Shown here piece after piece: positions 33,491 to 43,824 of a stretch of DNA of 64,000 nt. Both the position numbers and the translations under genes were made by a program. How positions within the stretch are numbered: the first letter of the stretch is position 1; the number at the start of each line of letters is the position of its first letter. Source of the DNA: Pollenia angustigena (Eukaryota; Arthropoda; Insecta; Diptera; Polleniidae); assembly GCA_930367215.1 (NCBI GenBank), contig OV884059.1, forward strand, positions 232,003,803 through 232,067,802, in the 5' to 3' direction. The notes beneath the pieces were generated by a model. That model saw nothing but the letters and a program-made list of their open reading frames with translations, was not told the origin of the DNA and did not search any database.

Positions 33491-33742
33491 ATCGATGCCA
33501 AAATTCATAAAAAGATCTAAAACGGATAAATATATTGTTTCTGCCTTTATTAGTCGCTTAAGGAAGAACATGCAATTGCATATTTCTGGTTTCCCTGGTA
33601 ATAAGTAACAGTACATATTTTTCAACTTTTTTTTCTTTAAATAGCTTGAGATACCTGGAATACATAAATATACATAATAAACAATTGAAATAAGTGAAGA
33701 AATAATATTGTCCCGCTAGCTTGTACTAGCCGACACACTGTG

Positions 33743-33858
33743 CGTCCGTTCAACTTACATTTAAAACAAAATTTCGAAATTTGTTTTTGTTTTAAATGAA
33801 ATTAGAACGGACGAGTAAGGCGCTCGTGTTCTTTAAACTACACATTATTGATTAATAA
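33743..33858. mobile_element. Family A MITE copy 2, right part
   Basis: CGTCCGTTCAACTTACATTT through GAACGGACGAGTAAGGCGCT and TTCTTTAAACTACACATTA matches the rest of the 3551-3672 copy. Confidence 0.7.
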
Positions 33859-33951
33859 ATGAAAAAAATTTTCGTTTTCATTCTAGTCCCCATCACTTCT
33901 AAGGTCTTTGGGAAACCCATTTCAACTGACAGGCGGACATCGTTAAATTAC

Positions 33952-34776
33952 GGGTGCGTTCGTAAATGCATCACTGCGCTGCATCAGTGATTTCAAATGG
34001 TTATATATTTTTCAGTGAAGTAAATGTGGACCAAAAAATTGTCAAAGACTCCTCAAAAATAATAGTCACATAATAAAAAACATTATAATTACCAAAAAGT
34101 AATTTAAATTTTTGGGAATACAACATTTTAATTTCAAAAGATTTTGCTATTCGTGCTTAATTCCCAGTTTTTATTCTTGACAAAATTGGAATTAAGCAAT
34201 AATAGCAAAATCTTTTGAAATTAAAATTTTGTATTCCCAAAAATTTAAATTACTTTTTGATAATAAACAGGCAAGTGCACGGCCTAAAAAACACTTAATT
34301 GACAACATCTTTTGTAAGTTGTTGTTGTTTTTATTTTGTTTTTCTTAACCTACTTACAACTACAATTAATGTTGAGAGAATTTCAACTAATTGTAGTGGG
34401 GAATGTAAGATGAGATAAACCCACTGTTGTTTATTGTTGATGTGTTTTGTTCAAGCTTTGATATTGTTACAAGTAGAACTGTTGCTATAATTCTTATACG
34501 TTTAACAGTTTTATTTGGTTTAATATCTTTAGTTTGTCTAAAATCTTTATGGATGAAGTTTCCTGATGATCTGGCCTAAGCAACCAGTGAAATGCATAGG
34601 AATAGCTTATCCCATCAACAATAAATTTCAAGTGTTTTTTGTCAAGAATAAAAACTGGGAATTAAGCACGAATAGCAAAATCTTTTGAAATTAAAACATT
34701 ATAATTATTTTTTTATTACCATTAAAAAAATTTTGCTTTTCTGATGCAGCGCAGTGTTGCATTTACGAACGTACCC
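33952..34776. mobile_element. Harbinger-like element, GGGTGCGTTCG end, with nested repeats
   Basis: GGGTGCGTTCGTAAATGCAT on the left and ATTTACGAACGTACCC on the right are inverted, and related to the 16689-17195 element. Flanks do not show a clear TSD. Inside is a near-perfect inverted repeat (about 34097-34258, arms near 70 bp with AAAGTAATTTAAATTTTTGG) and an inverted copy of family B. Confidence 0.65.
34320..34690 (-). repeat. Family B repeat copy 3
   Basis: Reverse-orientation copy containing GATCTGGCCTAAGCAACCAG and GCATAGGAATAGCTTATCCC, with the hairpin block TAATTGTAGTGGGGAATGTA at its far end. Confidence 0.65.
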
Positions 34777-34850
34777 CAACTTCGCTATTCATTAGGACCC
34801 GGAATACACATACATAAATATATTTAATAGGGCATAAGAAAAATATGTTA

Positions 34851-34996
34851 GACCCCTTTCACACTCGGCAAGTTACTTGCGCAAATTACTTGCCGACAAC
34901 AACAAAGTCTGAACAACATTTTTTTGCCTTACCCAGACCAAACCAAGAGTTGCGCAAGAGACTTGCGCAAGTTACTTGCCGAGTGTGAAAGGGGTC
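34851..34996. mobile_element. PIF/Harbinger-like MITE with perfect TIRs
   Basis: GACCCCTTTCACACTCGGCA and its exact inverse ending GAAAGGGGTC form about 35-bp TIRs. TTA flanks both sides (34848-34850, 34997-34999). The near-perfect arms suggest recent mobility. Confidence 0.85.
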
Positions 34997-35007
34997 TTAG
35001 AACTTAA

Positions 35008-35270
35008 GCTATATTCATATCTATTAAATATTTGAAGTCCTACACGTAACCCCTAGTTTTATTAAAACATTATTTGCTTTTGCAAAATGTTTGGCAAGAT
35101 CTAACATCATTTAACAGTTTCTTAATTACATTTTGCAATTGTCTTTTTACAAATAAAGTTTAATTTATCAATAGAAATTGCTAAAAAATAAAGCTTAAGT
35201 TTGATAAAATTTACTGGTCACGCTTTTTTTGTTTGATTTTTTCGTCAAATATTTGTTAGGTCTGAACACC
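35008..35270. mobile_element. Family D MITE, copy 2
   Basis: GCTATATTCATATCTATTAA on the left, TTTGTTAGGTCTGAACACC on the right, with 'AAAGCTTAAGTTTGAT' and 'TTACTGGTCACGC' inside, as in the copy at 22194-22404. Confidence 0.6.
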
Positions 35271-35936
35271 TTTTACAAACGGAATGTAACATGTGTATTG
35301 TGTAGAATAAACTAATGTGTAGAATAAACTAATGCAATTCACAATTATTAACATCCAACAAAGCGTTTCGGCAAAACCCATAAAGTTCCTTCCAAAAACT
35401 GTCACTTTATGGGGAAACTCTTAATTAATAGTGATTGCTAAGTGTGACAGCAAAGTGCATATGTACATATGTAAAAATAATAAAAAAAAATATATATTTA
35501 TTTGTTAAATTTTATTCAAACTTAAAAAAAAACAAGACAAAAAAAATTTAAATTTCCCATTTCTGTAAGAGATAAAATAAGAGACAAGCCACAAAAAAAA
35601 AATAAAGAGACAACCAAATTGCGACTTAAAAATGATTTTTATCGAAATATTTATTATGTGCAACTACGAGAATGTATGTAAGTATGTATGTACATGTGTA
35701 TGCATAAAGATACACGAAAAACTGCATTCTTTGCGTTATTAAGTAATTATTTGTTTATAAATGACGAAAACAAAAACTTTCGATTACGTGGGAATTCCAC
35801 AAATTACCAAAAAGCTTTTTAATGGTAAATAAATACATAAACAAGAGTGATGAACATTTATAAATTCAGTGGTTTTTATGACACAAAATTAACGGTTTTA
35901 TTTTGAAAGCAATTCCACTTTACTTGTTATTCTTAG
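35271..35936. other. AT-rich DNA, nothing recognised
   Basis: Homopolymer-rich with a short TATG microsatellite near 35672-35695; no gene. Confidence 0.45.
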
Positions 35937-36099
35937 GGCACTGCTACACGTTCAATAAATATCGTGATATTTCTAGTATCACGATATTTATTGAACGTGT
36001 AGCATGCGATCCATATCGCAGAAAAGCCTCATTTTATGTGATCTATCAATATAGATTGCGATCCAAATATTATGATATTTATTGAACTTGTAGCAGTGA
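35937..36099. mobile_element. Palindromic MITE with an internal terminal duplication
   Basis: ACTGCTACACGTTCAATAAA at the left and TTTATTGAACTTGTAGCAGT at the right are inverted. A third, inverted copy of the terminus lies directly after the left one (to about 36005), so the first 60 bp is itself a near-perfect hairpin around TTTCTAG. Confidence 0.65.
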
Positions 36100-36729
36100 C
36101 CAGGTTAAGTGGATGATTGGGAAATTCTGTGAATTAAAATCAGGGGTCTAATCGCAGCATATGATATCGAGAGCAAAATGTATCGAAATTTTTTATTTTA
36201 GTATCATGCAAGGCCCATCTATCAGGTCTGCTTACTTGTACAATAACAAAAAACGACATGTATTTTGTTTGTGTAAAGTTTCTTTTTAGCTGTCAAAAAA
36301 TTACGACCACATATACAAAGCAAAAGGAAAAAACGTGTATGTGTGGCATACCATAAACGTATGTGTGGGAAAAAACAATAAACGTAAACAAACATATACA
36401 TGCACATGTAAGCAAAATGTAAACAAGTTTTGACAGCTCAAAAGAATATAAACAATGAGCATCAGGCTTCTTGCGTAGGCCTTTTGAAGGGGCCTTGGTA
36501 TAATGACACTCGATATCGAATGAAATATATCGTAATTTGAGATGATAGCATTCGGTATAGTGTAAAAAATTCATTCATTACATCTCTCGGGTTTTCATAT
36601 TATACTTCAGTGTCTATCGTATGCAGAAAAATACGATAGTTCACCCGATACGATAGTTTACTTGATATGGATTGCGGTGATTAGGCTCCAGGTACATGCC
36701 AAAAAATAACAATGGAAATGATACGAACA
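36100..36729. other. AT-rich DNA with CGATATCGA words
   Basis: Short palindromic words (GATATCGA, ATACGATAG) suggest remnants of MITEs, but no boundaries can be set. Minus-strand frames at 36222-36574 look spurious. Confidence 0.35.
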
Positions 36730-37340
36730 AATATTTAACTTTTGAGCACGAGTAGCAAAAGTGTACTAATCGGGCCTTGAGGAATAGAAGGTATTGTAAA
36801 GTACCGCTTACATTCTGGCAGGCGCTTAGGAAAACCGATTCTAATTTGCTGCTAGGTAAAAACAAGGTTTGCGTTAGGACCATGTCAGGTATTATCATGG
36901 ACCACTGCATGACAGGCAGGATGGCGATAGTAATGGGATCTGACTTGTCGAACTTTTGTAGGTTGTGTGAAAACACAGAGGAGATACAGACAGTTGAGTA
37001 CATTCTGTGACTGACTTTTCTAGGCTACAGAACTGCAGGCCGAAATGGCTGGGTAGTTCATAGAGGAATTAGGAAATGTCTCGGGCTGTGGGCTCGAGAA
37101 TCAGACGGGATTCGTAATGGGCATGACCTGGTTGTATAACAGGTGACTGGGGACTGGGCATATGTAGGGATTCTTTTTTGGTTTTAAATGACCGTCCACT
37201 TTATCTTATGCTTTCGCTCTTTATTTTCTTCTTAGTATTCTTTTCCTACCTTTGGCGTCACAACGTCTTTGGGTGAGGGTGTAAGGATTTACTTCGCACC
37301 AGCCTTTCTACATAACCTAACCTTAAAAATTTAATTTCAT
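36730..37340 (+). pseudogene. Non-LTR retrotransposon ORF2 C-terminus and 3' tail
   Basis: The frame at 36777-37010 ends with SGIIMDHCMTGRMAIVMGSD then FCRLCENTEEIQTVEYIL, the 'TGH..LG.H......FCR.C...EE.ET.EHxL' zinc-binding tail found in R1/I/Jockey-type ORF2 proteins after RNase H. The next codon is a stop, but similar coding continues (LGYRTAG...). The 3' part carries CTAACCTTAAAAATTT, which may be the end of a 3' UTR. RT and RNase H are absent. 5'-truncated dead copy. Confidence 0.6.
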
Positions 37341-37739
37341 TTTTACATGTTACAAAAAAATTTTAAGTTTGAAAACATTTGCCGTATTCACAAAACCCCT
37401 TGTATCTTTTGTTTTGTTTCGGTTTTTGACAGTGTACAATGATTTTACAAAAACAAAAACAGTTTTATTTGTATGAAGTTTATCAATAGTATGAAATGGG
37501 AAATTAGCACATTAAACGAAACCTTGTTAATTAATTTTTTGAATCCCAAGAAAAATTTTAATAAATTTACTGTATTCAAATACTTATTATTCTACATTCA
37601 ATCCCAGCAGGTGCCATCTATATCCAAAGAGTAAACGTTTAACTTGAATATGCGTGCTGTTGAATTATTAATAAGCCTTAGTATAAGCCTTATTTATGTA
37701 TAAATGTATGTGTTATATGAATCAAAATTCTATTCGATA
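37341..37739. other. No recognised feature
   Basis: AT-rich spacer between two pseudogene fragments. Confidence 0.4.
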
Positions 37740-38027
37740 ATTTTTGACGAAACCACGGATTTAAAGAGCCTTCAAAGGATATTGATAATGACGTTGATGT
37801 GTCAATTGATGCGAAGGCACTAACATCAATAGTTCTTAAAACTTGGACAAATGTTGGTATTGATCTAAAACATTGTGTAGGAGTTGGAACAGATGGGTGT
37901 CCTCTGATGTCAGCAGAAAATGGAGCTGTTAAAAAATTCTGGAAACCGCGACAAATGCGAAACAAACGCCGTGCTATTCCCGAAAATCAAACAACGCAAT
38001 TTCTAAAAGCAATAACGTGCCATTAAT
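37740..38027 (+). pseudogene. hAT/ZMYM-like transposase-derived fragment
   Basis: The frame contains LTSIVLKTWTNVGIDLKHCV then GVGTDGCPLMSAENGAVKKF. The 'C(V)GxGTDGxxxMxxxxxGxxxxF' block recalls the region of hAT-type transposases and domesticated relatives (ZMYM/zinc-finger 862-like) where one catalytic Asp sits in 'TDG'. No zinc finger or C-terminal dimerisation segment is attached, and no terminal repeats were found. A host-gene exon cannot be fully excluded, but the short frame and flanking MITEs argue against it. Confidence 0.45.
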
Positions 38028-38120
38028 ACAAAAAGTTATATCATTTGTTTAAGAAACACCAAAATTTTATCATATACTACATATAAATAGAGGAAAAACT
38101 CAAAATAAACATATAAGTTA

Positions 38121-38347
38121 AGCTCAAATTAGACTTGACATAACCATAACAAAACTGTATTACCATCACCTCTGTATTACCAAAACGAAATAAACATACC
38201 ATACAAACCAATTCAATTTTGGTTTCTAAATTCGCCGTTACAGTTGTGGCATTATGTTTAGGTCAGGTTTAATTTAGCTTAAATTTTGGTTTCTCAATTC
38301 GCCGTTACGGCTGTGGCATTATGTTTATGTCACGTTAAATTTGAGCT
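38121..38347. mobile_element. Family E MITE, copy 3
   Basis: AGCTCAAATTAGACTTGACA left and TGTCACGTTAAATTTGAGCT right are inverted. The block ATTCGCCGTTACnGnTGTGG occurs twice near the right end, a partial duplication. Confidence 0.65.
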
Positions 38348-38433
38348 TTAACCTCTTACAATATCGCTATTATTAAGTTTTCTTAGTCACTTATTTAATA
38401 TTAAATTTTGTATTCACTTTTTGGTCAATAAAT

Positions 38434-38745
38434 CAGTGTTGCCGTAATTCAAATTTAATTTAACACAGATAATAATTCAAAATTGTTAAGAATTGGCTAT
38501 ATTTCGACAAAAATAAAAAAATCGATTTCAAAAGCCCAATAATCGATTTCCGTATAAAATGGCATACGTAAAATCGATTGCTAGAAATTGATTTTTTTTA
38601 ATCGAAATCGATTTACCATTCCCTAGAGTAAAGAAACAGACCTTATGTTAGGCGAAATTACATTAAAATTTAATGATCCAACAATAGTCCAAGAAAGCCC
38701 TTTTTGTCCCATTTTTTAATCATGACACAGAATTTGGCAACGCTG
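38434..38745. mobile_element. hAT-type MITE, 312 bp
   Basis: CAGTGTTGCCG and TTGGCAACGCTG ends; flanks CAATAAAT and AAATAAAT match at seven of eight positions. The interior repeats AATCGATTT words. Confidence 0.65.
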
Positions 38746-39049
38746 AAATAAATAAATATGTATGTACATACTTTCAAGCTCTAGTTGTTCTCTCTCCTTG
38801 AAGTTGAAATGATTGACCTTTATTCAATGTGAACAAATTTGAAAAGAACAAAAACAATTTAAAAACAATAATGAAATTGAAATTGTAAATACAAACAAAG
38901 AATAAAAAACGAGTCAAATTGGGGTTAACACGTGGCAAAGACAACTAGATAAAATAAAAACACTTTTATGTTAGAAAATTATATACATCCACATACATAA
39001 TTAGATACATACGTAGATTTTATACTTATTATACCTACTACATAAGTAC

Positions 39050-40892
39050 CAGTGTTGCCATTAGAAAACGAAAGATACATTTTTCGTATCTTTTGATGGC
39101 TTCACGTACCATGTACCTATAATCCTGACATTTTTCGTATCTTTTGTATCTGTATGCAAAATGTACTAAAACTTACTAAAGCTACGGTCACACTTATTAA
39201 ATATTTGACCAAATAAGCGTAACGACTACATTTGTTAATATGTAGTTAGTGCGATTTAACATGGTTTAATATCACAAAATAGACTAATTATACCACCAGA
39301 CTTAACAAAAAACATATTTTTGTAAGATTTGGTATTATTATCAAAATAAATATTGGAGTAAAAGAAAATGATTATCGAGTTTGCTTGTTGGTTCCGTTTT
39401 TTTCGTCAAATATTTGACAAGTGTGACCATAGCTTAAGACTGTTCATCGTAACCGACTCAATACTTATACAATAGCAGCTTTCATAATGGTGAAAGAAAA
39501 CATTAAGGACGTTTCAACATACGATTCACCTAAATCGAGGAATACAAGTAGTGCGAAGTTGTTCGGAGGAAATATGAACATCTTTTATTTTCAGGAAATT
39601 TATATGTATAAACTTTTTGATATAATCTTGGTATTAACGACTTAACTCGTATATTAATTTTTACAAAAATGAATTTGTTTCGATAACATCCAAAGATAGT
39701 TACAAATAATTGTAATTAATTTTAATGTTTGCTTATTTTTTTTAAATTACATTCCTAATATTTATGACTTAAATAAATACAGAAATGAATTTATATGATA
39801 TACATCAGGGCTGCCAGATAAATTTGTGAGGAAATCTTTAGTTTCCTGAGATAAAATAAAAAAAATCGTCTTTATCGTTTCTTAAAAATCGGACAACTTA
39901 AAATTTGGTTTTTTTCAAACAATTTGTTAAATGGCACAGCGAAAGACGCTTCTTAAATCGTTGTTGGAATCGTTTAAGATGTGGGAAAGATAATCTAACG
40001 CGCTACTGGGAGTCTCATGCAGAGCATCTTTTATCTTCGATGACCGCATTTGTTAATCGCAGAAGATTGATTCCTCACACCGGAAAAACTGTAACACGAT
40101 TGAGATTCTTCTATAGCACAGCGAAAGACGCTTCTTCAATCGTTGTGGGAATCGTTTAAGGCGTGGGTGTAGATAATGTAACGAGACTTTCATTTCAAAA
40201 ATCGTTTGAGACTCGTGTATATATTCTCTTACAAATCGTGAATTGTTGAAAATATGATTTATACAGAGAGTCGTAAATGGTTCATTTGATGATGGTTTGA
40301 CAAAAGATAAACAAAATGTAACATTGTTGTTTTTGTACTCTGAAAAAGCGGCACGCTTTGCAATTGAAAAACCCGATTTTGACAGCTCATTTAATAGTAA
40401 AGTTTGCCGCTATTGCTAATTAATAATGGAAATTTAGCTAATTTTTGGTTAATCTAACGTTTTTATCGCTATTTTTATTTATAATTTGTGGGTTTTATTA
40501 AACAAAAAAGCTATCACTACTGTTCGTGACACAACGTTGACGCTCTTGCTTTGATATGGCATATCAGCTTAAAAGCTAAGCGAAAGAAAACGTTCCGCCT
40601 TCCGCTTTTGTTAAGGTATGGCTATTAAATATTCCAAGATTAAAAGACGAAATTTTCAGAAAATGTAATGTTTTATTCAGAGAGACGGAAAAATCGTCAC
40701 TTTTTGGAAAAAAATCAGCAAATCGGTAATTTACTAAATGCGTAACAAAAAATCGTCAAAATGACAATAAATCGTCAAATCTGTTAATGTTAAACGTTGA
40801 AATTGGACTTAAAATTTTTTTTTTAAATGTATCTTTTTGGGAAAAAGTGTATCTTTTTGGAAACTAAAATGTATCTTTCACTGGCAACACTG
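39050..40892. mobile_element. hAT element, non-autonomous, 1843 bp
   Basis: CAGTGTTGCCA and TGGCAACACTG termini with perfect 8-bp ATAAGTAC duplications (39042-39049, 40893-40900). Subterminal GTATCTTTT(T)G motifs lie near 39076-39142 and 40830-40860, all in one orientation beyond the TIR. A family D MITE is nested at 39181. A roughly 55-bp unit (GCACAGCGAAAGACGCTTCT...) is repeated at about 39932 and 40117. No transposase. Confidence 0.9.
39181..39433. mobile_element. Family D MITE, copy 3, nested in the hAT
   Basis: GCTACGGTCACACTTATTAA and TTGACAAGTGTGACCATAGC are inverted ends; TTCGTCAAATATTTG precedes the right end as in the other copies. Confidence 0.7.
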
Positions 40893-40983
40893 ATAAGTAC
40901 ATATTAGTTAAATTAAGTTTTCATCCAAGAAAAATACGATTATTCTCAGCAAAAACTGATGCTTCCTCGAAAGCGCTTAAACT

Positions 40984-41739
40984 TCTATATACATATATAA
41001 AACCGGATGTGTGTATGTAACGTATGGACTCCAAAACGGCTGGGCCGATTTTGATGAAATTTTCAGGGAATCTTCAGAATATTCAGGCGGGTGACACTGT
41101 GAAGTCTGATTTTTGATTTCCGGTCTGCGGGCGGAGGGGCGTGGCAAAATCCAATTTTCATATTGCACCACCAATGATATCTACATATATAATTTGGACG
41201 ATTTTTTCTTTAAAATTATCGCCATGGTCCAACTTAGATTTATACGAAAATAAAATTTTGCCCCGCCCACTTTTACGCCTACTTTTTCGAATCATGTACC
41301 TAAATCGGAAAACAGCTCCATCGATTTTACAAATTTTTCTTTCAAATGTTCGAATTAATCCATTTTAAGTTTTTATCGAAAGAAAAATTTACCACGCCTA
41401 CTTTTACGCCCACTTTTTCTATTAAGCGCAAAACTTGAGAACGGCTTGACCGATTTGGACGATTTTTTCTTTAAAATTATTGCCATGGTCCAACTTAGGT
41501 TTTAACGGAAAGAAAATTTTGCCCCGCCCACTTTTTTCGATTTACCTAAAATCAAAAAACGGCTCAACGATTTGACTTATTTTTCTTTTAAATGTTCGTA
41601 TTAATCCATTTTACGTTTTTATCGAAAGAAAAATGTACCACGCCCACTTTTTCTATTAAGCGCATAACTTGAGAACGGCTTGACCGATTTGGACGATTTT
41701 TTCTTTAACATCATCGCCATGGTCCAACTTAGGTTTTTA
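40984..41739 (+). mobile_element. Helitron 5' part, joined to a HINE
   Basis: TCTATATACATATATAAAAC followed by GATGTGTGTATGTAACGTAT is the 5' end of the same Helitron family as 57158-57768. It has tandem units of about 235-260 bp marked by GCCATGGTCCAACTTAG (about 41221, 41482, 41716). The 3' hairpin/CTRG end is missing; after 'TTTTTATGGAAAG' the sequence switches to HINE sequence. Confidence 0.75.
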
Positions 41740-41945
41740 TGGAAAGTATATAGGACTATAAGAGAACGTAGGGGGCAATTTCTGCCTCTCACAAACTTTC
41801 AAACCGATTTTCATGAAGTTTATAAACATAGATAAATATATATGTATTTATGTGGACACATAAGCATAATGTGTTTTTAAATACTGTGTGGTGTAGGATA
41901 TCATATGGTCGGGCTTGACCGACTATACTTTCTAACTTGTTTTAT
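41740..41945 (-). mobile_element. HINE 5' fragment fused to the Helitron
   Basis: GGGGGCAATTTCTGCCTCTC, AACTTTCAAACCGATTTTCA, ATATGGTCGGGCTTGACCGA and ACTTGTTTT match 44760-45070. The junction with the Helitron is sharp. Confidence 0.75.
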
Positions 41946-42702
41946 TTAGTTTTGAATGAAAATTTTAACAAAATGTTCCAACCAATAATAATAAATATGT
42001 TATAGGTATTGTTCTGAGTAAAATTTGCAAATGATTTCTTTATTTAAAATGTGAGTGGTCGCGAAAAAAAATGTTGCTCTTTTATGAACACCAGTCAAAA
42101 TGTTGTTGCCTATTGTGAACGAAGCTTTATGCGTCACAAATAAAAATAAATAATTAAATTTCATCCAAAAAATGAATAAAAATCTATTATTATTTAAAAG
42201 TTCAGCATATATTTTGCTACTTATACCTACATAGTTGTACATACATTATATATACATACATTAATATATTATAACTCAGTAACAAAGCCAGACGAAAAAA
42301 CGAAAAAAAATTTACGCAACTTTATACTTCCCCGCCATCATTAAAGAAGACGTCACCCGATAAACACAACACGCGCTTATTTTTTTAAACTTTTTTTAAG
42401 ACACGACACATATTTCGGTTTTATTTTCTCACACTTTTCATCGGTTAAAGGCAACATATACCAACATACTATAACATTTTGCGATTGTATGCATTCTACA
42501 TATGTACATATCGCACTGGTTCCTCTGAAGGGGTGTAACACAAAATTTATACATTTTCAGTAGAGGCAAAAACTTTATACTACAAAGGGGGATACAACTG
42601 TATTTTTTTTTTTTTTTTTTGCAAATTACTAGAGAAATTGATCTTATATTTTTACAGAGCGTAGATAAACCACTGTACATCGATTTCTTTCAAAAAGTGA
42701 AT
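41946..42702. other. AT-rich DNA, nothing recognised
   Basis: No supportable gene; a T run lies near 42602-42620. Confidence 0.45.
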
Positions 42703-42710
42703 ATGTACAT

Positions 42711-43181
42711 TAGGGGTATAACCAATTTTTTGGCATAGTACCATGTCCTAGTAACCACGAAAATTATAATCTTTTGTAATTTTTCTCAAAAAAGTGCACG
42801 CACCAATTGGTTTTTCTAAACCAATGCAATATTAACTATTTATAATCTACGGTGTTTTTTATTCATTTTTTTACTTTTTTCGTTAAGAAAGGTTAAAGAT
42901 AGGTACATTTTGGTTTGCAGAAAAATCTCTTACCATCTCTTAATATTAATGAAATTTCATACTTGAGCTATTTTTTGTTTTAAATAAACATATTATTAAT
43001 TTTTCTTAACCAAAAATAAAACTAAAAATTTTCAAAACTTCATCGCGGTTGGTGCGTGAACTTTTTTGACCTTAGCGAAAAAATAATTATACGTTCCCTT
43101 ATAGTTTTTTATGCTCTATCGAACTGTGCTTGCTATGCCGATTTTGGTATTTTAAAAAATTGTTAAAAAGTTATATTCCTA
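42711..43181. mobile_element. hAT-type MITE with TAGG ends
   Basis: TAGGGGTATAAC and GTTATATTCCTA ends with perfect ATGTACAT 8-bp duplications (42703-42710, 43182-43189). A second inner inverted pair, AAAAAAGTGCACGCACCAAT and TTGGTGCGTGAACTTTTTT, lies at about 42787 and 43052. Confidence 0.75.
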
Positions 43182-43240
43182 ATGTACATATTAAAACATT
43201 TTGAGTTGACTCTCTTTAGAGAACCAGTGCGATATACATA

Positions 43241-43554
43241 CCCTGCAAATAATAGGACCAGTCCACACACGCGTGTAAAGAGTAGTCCACAAGGGACCAG
43301 GACTAGTAAAAAACTAACCCAAACGTATGGAAAAAACCTGGTCTATTTAACATTACGATGTCCTAGGAGAGGACCATATAATCCACCTTTGGACCACTAA
43401 GGAGTAGTTTTAAAACTACTCCATGGTATACACAAGAGTATTAGATTTGAAGTCGTTTAAAAACGAAAGCATGTCGTTAAAAAACGAAGACATGACATGG
43501 TCCATGCTTGCATTTTATCAAAATGAATCATGTGGTCCAATTTTATTTGCAGGG
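43241..43554. mobile_element. MITE with CCCTGCAAATAA ends
   Basis: CCCTGCAAATAA and TTATTTGCAGGG termini, GGACCA/TGGTCC words inside, flanked by TACATA on both sides (43235-43240, 43555-43560). Superfamily not assigned. Confidence 0.65.
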
Positions 43555-43824
43555 TACATACATATGTTAGGATCAGAGTTGCCAATTTAGCGCCTTTGGC
43601 GCTAGATTTAGTGCTTTTTAACTGTCGAAAAGGCGCATATTTTTTCCTTAGCGCTTTTTTTAAAAAGAGCGCTAAATAAGCGCTGTTATTGATACCCAAC
43701 ATTTTTTGCACTTTTATTTGCATACATTAAAATCAACCACATTAAACCAAAATTTGTTTCCGTTTTGTAAATACTTTACTCTGGAAAGCATTCTATACAA
43801 GGAAAGAAGTTTATTTTCTAAATA

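Larger units (their letters stand above)
31501..33742 (+). mobile_element. Transib-like transposon with RSS-heptamer ends
   Basis: The left end CACAGTGATTCGGCTAG...GCTAGCGGGACAATATT and the inverse of the right end CACAGTGTGTCGGCTAG...GCTAGCGGGACAATATT form about 39-bp TIRs. CGTCC flanks both sides (31496-31500, 33743-33747), a 5-bp GC-rich TSD. CACWRTG ends with a 5-bp TSD are the signature of Transib, the superfamily related to RAG1. The host repeat at 3.6 kb gives a paralogous empty site. The interior contains a decayed N-terminal-like frame (31990-32275), poly(T), HINE scraps and an AAAATATGC-rich stretch. No intact transposase. Confidence 0.75.

Noticed and set aside
36293..37003. Minus-strand frames of 93 and 120 codons
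   Set aside because: The 120-codon frame is antisense to the plus-strand ORF2 tail; the other has no domain and lies in low-complexity sequence.
39804..40775. Possible further hAT (CAGGGCTGCCAGAT left end, AAATCGTC motifs) nested in the 39-kb hAT
   Set aside because: No matching right terminus or TSD; left as unresolved sequence inside the host element.
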